A stretch of 6,191 nt of DNA from the NCBI GenBank assembly GCA_946997215.1, contig CAMPUL010000037.1, positions 1 to 6,191 of the forward strand. Reading direction: 5' to 3'. Below the pieces are notes generated by a model. The model searched no databases, was not told where the DNA came from, and saw only the letters and a list, made by a program, of their open reading frames with translations. The translations under genes were made by a program, and so were the position numbers. Within the stretch, counting starts at the first letter, position 1, and each line of letters opens with the position of its first letter. Shown piece after piece: positions 1 to 3,500 of this stretch. The stretch is from Gardnerella vaginalis. Its GTDB lineage: Bacteria > Actinomycetota > Actinomycetes > Actinomycetales > Bifidobacteriaceae.

Positions 1-146
1 AGGGCGTTGTGCTCGACATGGATGGCGAAGAGTCTGTTGTTAGCGTTACCGTTCCAGAAGATGCTGCTACAGAAGAGCCAGCTGCTGCTCCTGCAGCCGA
101 TGCAGCTGCTGCCGCTACTACTGCGGACGCTCCTGCAGCCGAGTAA
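1..146 (+). CDS. rplY: 50S ribosomal protein L25/Ctc, C-terminal end (partial)
   Basis: The last 47 residues of a protein are read in the frame beginning at base 3 and end at the TAA at 144-146; the 5' part is outside the window. The segment GVVLDMDGEESVVSVTVPED matches what I remember of the final beta-strand region of the long (TL5/Ctc) form of L25 in bifidobacteria. In that form a '-LPEGVxLD' strand leads to 'ESVVxVxVPED'. The remaining 27 residues or so are an Ala/Pro/Thr/Glu tail with no hydrophobic core, the usual acidic low-complexity extension of actinobacterial Ctc proteins. L25 binds 5S rRNA in the large ribosomal subunit, and the longer form is also known as general stress protein Ctc. 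The gene is followed by its own terminator, so it is the last gene of its transcript. The identification rests on a short C-terminal piece recalled by eye; the main alternative is another ribosomal or translation protein with an Ala-rich tail. Confidence 0.8.
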   Translation, partial: GVVLDMDGEESVVSVTVPEDAATEEPAAAPAADAAAAATTADAPAAE

Positions 147-197
147 GGTTTGCTTAGGAATTTTTCGTAAAAGTTTCTAAGTTTTTCTAAGATTTAT

Positions 198-240
198 AAG
201 CCGCGCGTAGTCAAGATTTTCTTGGCTTGCGCGGTTTTTT
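198..240 (+). terminator. Rho-independent terminator after rplY
   Basis: CCGCGC at 201-206 pairs perfectly with GCGCGG at 229-234. Inside it CAAGA (212-216) pairs with TCTTG (220-224), so the arm is a long hairpin with a small internal loop and a three-base apical loop. Six T residues follow at 235-240. The A residues at 198-199 can extend the stem into the T-run. It lies 51 bases after the L25 stop codon and should end that transcript. The stretch between stop codon and hairpin (147-197) is T-rich, contains a short direct repeat (TTTCTAAG at 174-181 and 184-191), and shows nothing else. Confidence 0.92.
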
Positions 241-263
241 GAAAATCAAGAATCTTTACAGAG

Positions 264-294
264 CTTTGTGTCTCCCTTAGTACAGAGACTCAAG
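264..294. repeat. Imperfect inverted repeat upstream of the surface-protein promoter
   Basis: GTCTC at 270-274 is the exact complement of GAGAC at 285-289. The arms continue outward past a T-T mismatch with TTG (266-268) against CAA (291-293) and a possible outer C264-G294 pair with one bulged T. The loop is ten bases (275-284). No T-run follows on either strand, so it does not look like a terminator. It lies about 55 bases upstream of the predicted -10 element and could be a dimeric regulator's binding site, but no known operator was recognised. A chance origin is possible. Confidence 0.4.
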
Positions 295-320
295 AAAATA
301 CAAGAAATCGCAATATGAAT

Positions 321-333
321 GGGGGGAGGGGGG
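321..333 (+). repeat. Poly-G tract G6-A-G6
   Basis: Thirteen bases read as six G, one A, six G in otherwise AT-rich intergenic DNA. The tract lies 16 bases before the predicted -10 hexamer, so it covers the place a -35 box would normally occupy. Simple G tracts are prone to slipped-strand length change, and in other bacteria such tracts near promoters or in coding starts control phase-variable surface proteins. Each run here is only six and an A interrupts them, which should lower the slippage rate. The tract could also form part of a G-quadruplex together with the G runs at 374-376 and 379-383. Confidence 0.75.
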
Positions 334-346
334 TATCTGTGCCCTC

Positions 347-355
347 TGATAAAAT
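347..355 (+). promoter_or_regulatory. Extended -10 promoter of the surface-protein gene
   Basis: TGATAAAAT reads as a TGn extension (347-349) directly in front of a hexamer matching TATAAT at five of six positions (350-355). No TTGACA-like -35 box is present 16-18 bases upstream, where the poly-G tract lies instead; extended -10 promoters can work without one. Transcription would begin near 361-363 and leave a leader of roughly 27 bases before the GTG. An overlapping alternative hexamer, TATAGT at 355-360, also matches five of six positions. The call is based on pattern only. Confidence 0.5.
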
Positions 356-378
356 ATAGTGGTTAAGTGTTACGGGTT

Positions 379-384
379 GGGGGT
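379..384 (+). promoter_or_regulatory. Ribosome binding site for the GTG at 389
   Basis: GGGGGT can pair with ACCUCC of the 16S rRNA 3' end over six bases, with one G-U wobble in the position usually held by A. Four bases separate it from the GTG, slightly closer than usual. No better Shine-Dalgarno sequence precedes the in-frame alternatives GTG 359 and TTG 377, so this site favours the start at 389. Confidence 0.5.
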
Positions 385-388
385 TTCA

Positions 389-592
389 GTGTCTAAAATT
401 AAAGACGTTGCCAGTACGGGTAATTTGAACAACAAGCAAGTTAAGCATAAGAGCATTAAGAATAATGTTGCCAATAACGCAAAGAATGTTTCTTTGCAGA
501 GTGCGAATAATGCTTCTGGTCGCCTTGGCGTTGCTGCAGTAGCTTTAGCATCTACGCTGTCTATGGTGCTGCCTGGTGCAACTGCTTTGGCT
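389..592 (+). other. Sec signal peptide with long basic n-region
   Basis: Residues 1-45 are hydrophilic and rich in Lys and Asn. A hydrophobic stretch follows from about residue 46 to 61 (LGVAAVALASTLSMVL), then P-G-A-T-A-L-A. Cleavage is predicted after Ala68 (A-L-A before K-T), fitting the A-x-A rule. An n-region of about 45 residues is much longer than usual and resembles the extended signal peptides of large Gram-positive surface proteins, though no YSIRK motif is present. No internal ATG precedes the hydrophobic core, so a shorter start would need TTG. Confidence 0.85.
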
Positions 593-3500
593 AAGACCTC
601 TTTTAATGCTGATTCTTTTGACTCGTCTTATGTAAATAGTGTTGCTAAGGCTTCTAGCAAAGGTGCTGGGAATGGCACTGGTAAGGGTGCTGGCAAGGGC
701 AATGGCGAGGGAAACGGCGACGGAAACGGCTTATATAAGAATGGTTTGCTTAACACGGGTGCTACTTCTGATCGCGCTATGCGTCAGATGGTTGATTCTG
801 TTTTGGTTAAGAATGACGATTCTAACATTAACGAGGAAGGCGTTAAGAATCAGGAAACGGTTTCTGGCGATTCCTCCGTAGGTGTTAAGGATTCTGGCGA
901 ATTTTTTGTTACAAATGGCGATTCGTCTTCGCCTTCAAATCGTTCTTTTGATACTAATAATTTTGAGGATAGATCTGCGGCTAGTAATGCAGACAGTAAT
1001 GGTGATAGTAGTGCCGATAATAATGGCGCGGTTGCTGGAAGCAATAACGGCAATGGTGTTAGCGTGGAATCCAGCAGCAAGCCAATCAAGCCCACAAATG
1101 AAGATCAGGGTGCAACTAAGAGTGAGCAAAATAATTCAGATTTAGCAAATCCAAAGAGTAAAGCTGTTGAGAAAGAGCAGCCTGCAGAAGCAAAACCAGC
1201 TGAGGCTCCTTCTGCAAATTCTGAGATTGCTACAAAGACGGATTCTGCATCGAAGGCGTATTCTGATGCAAATACTGAGCCAAATCATAAGCCAGCGAAG
1301 CCTACAAGCACAGAAAACACAAATCCTGTTGCAAAGAATGGGAAAGAAAAAACAGAGCCAGCTACCGAAAACACTGATTCTGATAATACTAAGACTGCAG
1401 CTGAACAACCTGCAGATGAACAGTCTACAAGCACTACAAGCACTAAAAGCACACAGCCTGCCGCAAAGTCCGAGAATGATTCCAATACGCCAAGAGTGCG
1501 TGTTCGTAGAGATGCTAATCAAAATGCCCAAGATTCTATCGAGGGGAGTAGTGTAACTACTGAAGTTGAAGGTTCTAGCGCTGATGCTGGGAATACAACG
1601 AATCTAAGTGCAGAAAACTCAAGTGTAAAAGGTACTGCACAAGGTTCGCAAAGCAGTGCAGAAGGTACAAATACAGGCATTCAAGAAGCAAATAAAAACG
1701 GCGCGTCTTCAGCTACTGTCTCAGCATCTGCTTCAGAGTCTAGGTCTGCTTCGAACGATGAGCCAACGCCTTCACCTGCTTCTACACCGAACAATGGCAC
1801 AACAACTAATAACGCAGCAATTGATGCAAACAGTCAGGTAATTAAGCCGAATGAGCAGAATCAAACGGCTGAAACCACGGATCAAGCCAACGGTCAGGTA
1901 CAAACCGACAAAAAGCCAAAAGCTACGTACAATTTGAAAATTCGCTACACGATTGGTGGTGCTGCGAATAAGCAGCTTGTGCAGCCGTACGAGCTTACGA
2001 TTGACAAAGATGGTTTCGATAAGCTTGGCAAAGATGGTAAGTACGAGTACATTGAGCTTCCAAAGTCTGCTGGATACCGCCCGTCTGTATATCATTCAGG
2101 CACATACCAGTACTACGTTAAAAAAGTTGAAGGAGATAAAAGCGAGTTCGTTATTGACGACGGTACGGATGCGGATGCTAAGCGCTACTTGCGTCTAGAC
2201 AAAAATCTTATTAAAGAATACGCTGTAAAGAAAAGGCCGGCTGTTGAAAGCAACAACAGTGCTCAATCTTCGCAGAATCCATCGTCTACGCAGTCAGGTT
2301 CGGACGAAGGCATTCAGTACTACGGCGAGTTGAACATCAACTACGCTCCTAAAACAGCTAAGTACTATGTGCGTCACTTGGTGCAGGATCTCAATCATAA
2401 GGATGAGTTCCACGATGCTCCGAATTTGGGTATAGGTAAAGTAATTACTGTAAAGCATAAGGATGGCAGTACTGAGAGAATACACGTTACGGAGATTACT
2501 GGCACGGTTGGTTCAGATGTTAGTGCTGTTTCCACTTATATTCCAGGCTATGAACCTGAGCATAATCTTATTAGCTCGCAGCTTTCGGATTCGGAAGACG
2601 AAAAAGACAAGCTGATTTTGAACCTTCGCTACTACCGTAAGGCGTATGAAGTTACGTACGATTCTGATGGCGGCACGGATGTTACTGCTCAAAAAGTGTA
2701 TTATGGCCAGGAAGTGCCTAAGGTTCCAGAGCCTACGTATCGTGGTCATACGTTCATGGGGTGGCAGTTAGTAAAACCGGGGGAGAGTACTGATCGCTCA
2801 AGTACTTCTAATAGGTCTGTAATTGAGGATGAATCGCTTAACTACAAGATGCCGGATCACAATGTGCAATTCCGAGCAGCTTGGTTGGCCAACGCTGCCA
2901 CCAGCTACCGCGTGAATGTGTGGGTGCAAAAGGCAGATTTAGTTGACAAAGAGCATCCGAATTCGCTTGCAAACTACGACTTTGTTGGTCTTGTTGAGCG
3001 CAAGAATGTGCAAACTGATAGCGAAGTTGCGCTTGATAAGATGAATGATGCCGGCGTTGTTGGTGATACTAGTAAGCTTAATGGCACAAGCGAAACTGAT
3101 TATGTAAAGAACCCAGAGCTTGGCTTAACTAAAGAAGAGCTGCAGGGCAAAAAATCTGATCACACCGACGGCTTAATTTCAAAGTTCAATTGGATGAACG
3201 ATACGCCTGTAACAAGCTTAGATGGGTACAATACCGCGAATCCTGGTGTCGCTGAAAACAAAGGCAAGGATTTATTCACCCGCTACTTCTATGTGAATAA
3301 GGTTCTTACTGAAAAGCTTAACACTGAACAACATGATTTTGTGCCAGGTCGCCCAGATTTAGGTAAACGTAGTAAATCGAAACTTTGCGCAAACGACTTA
3401 AACAACACTCTTAACTTGGTTTATAACCGCAAAGAGTACGAGCTTATTTTTGCTAAGCCTGCCGGCGTAGATAGTGGTAACAATGTTGCTATAAAAAGAA

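Larger units (their letters stand above)
593..1921 (+). other. Low-complexity, probably disordered stalk (residues 69-511)
   Basis: About 440 residues consist mainly of Ser, Thr, Asn, Ala, Asp, Glu, Lys, Gln, Gly and Pro, with almost no aromatic residues after residue 200 and no cysteine. Such composition is typical of flexible cell-wall-spanning or glycosylated Ser/Thr-rich segments in surface proteins, but its position here is right after the signal peptide rather than next to the wall anchor. It contains the Gly-x-Gly-x repeat (94-114), Lys/Pro/Ala/Glu-rich patches (about 252-320), a Thr/Ser repeat (about 347-355) and one basic cluster, RVRVRR at 369-374. No folded domain was recognised. 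Confidence 0.8.

Noticed and set aside
264..294. Hairpin as a second terminator
   Set aside because: There is no T-run after the stem on the plus strand and no clear one on the minus strand, and a perfect terminator is already present at 198-240.
359..391. GTG 359 or TTG 377 as the start of the adhesin
   Set aside because: GTG 359 overlaps the -10 region and would lie at or before the predicted transcription start; TTG 377 overlaps the G-run that serves as ribosome binding site. GTG 389 fits better.
668..1453. Short tandem repeats as a CRISPR array
   Set aside because: The units are 9-12 bases long, directly adjacent without spacers, and in frame within a coding region.
1142..1556. Overlapping 129-codon open frames on both strands in the stalk region
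   Set aside because: Both are low-complexity products (Cys/Arg/Ile-rich on minus, Leu/Gln-rich on plus) generated by the repetitive Ser/Thr/Ala/Glu codons of the stalk.
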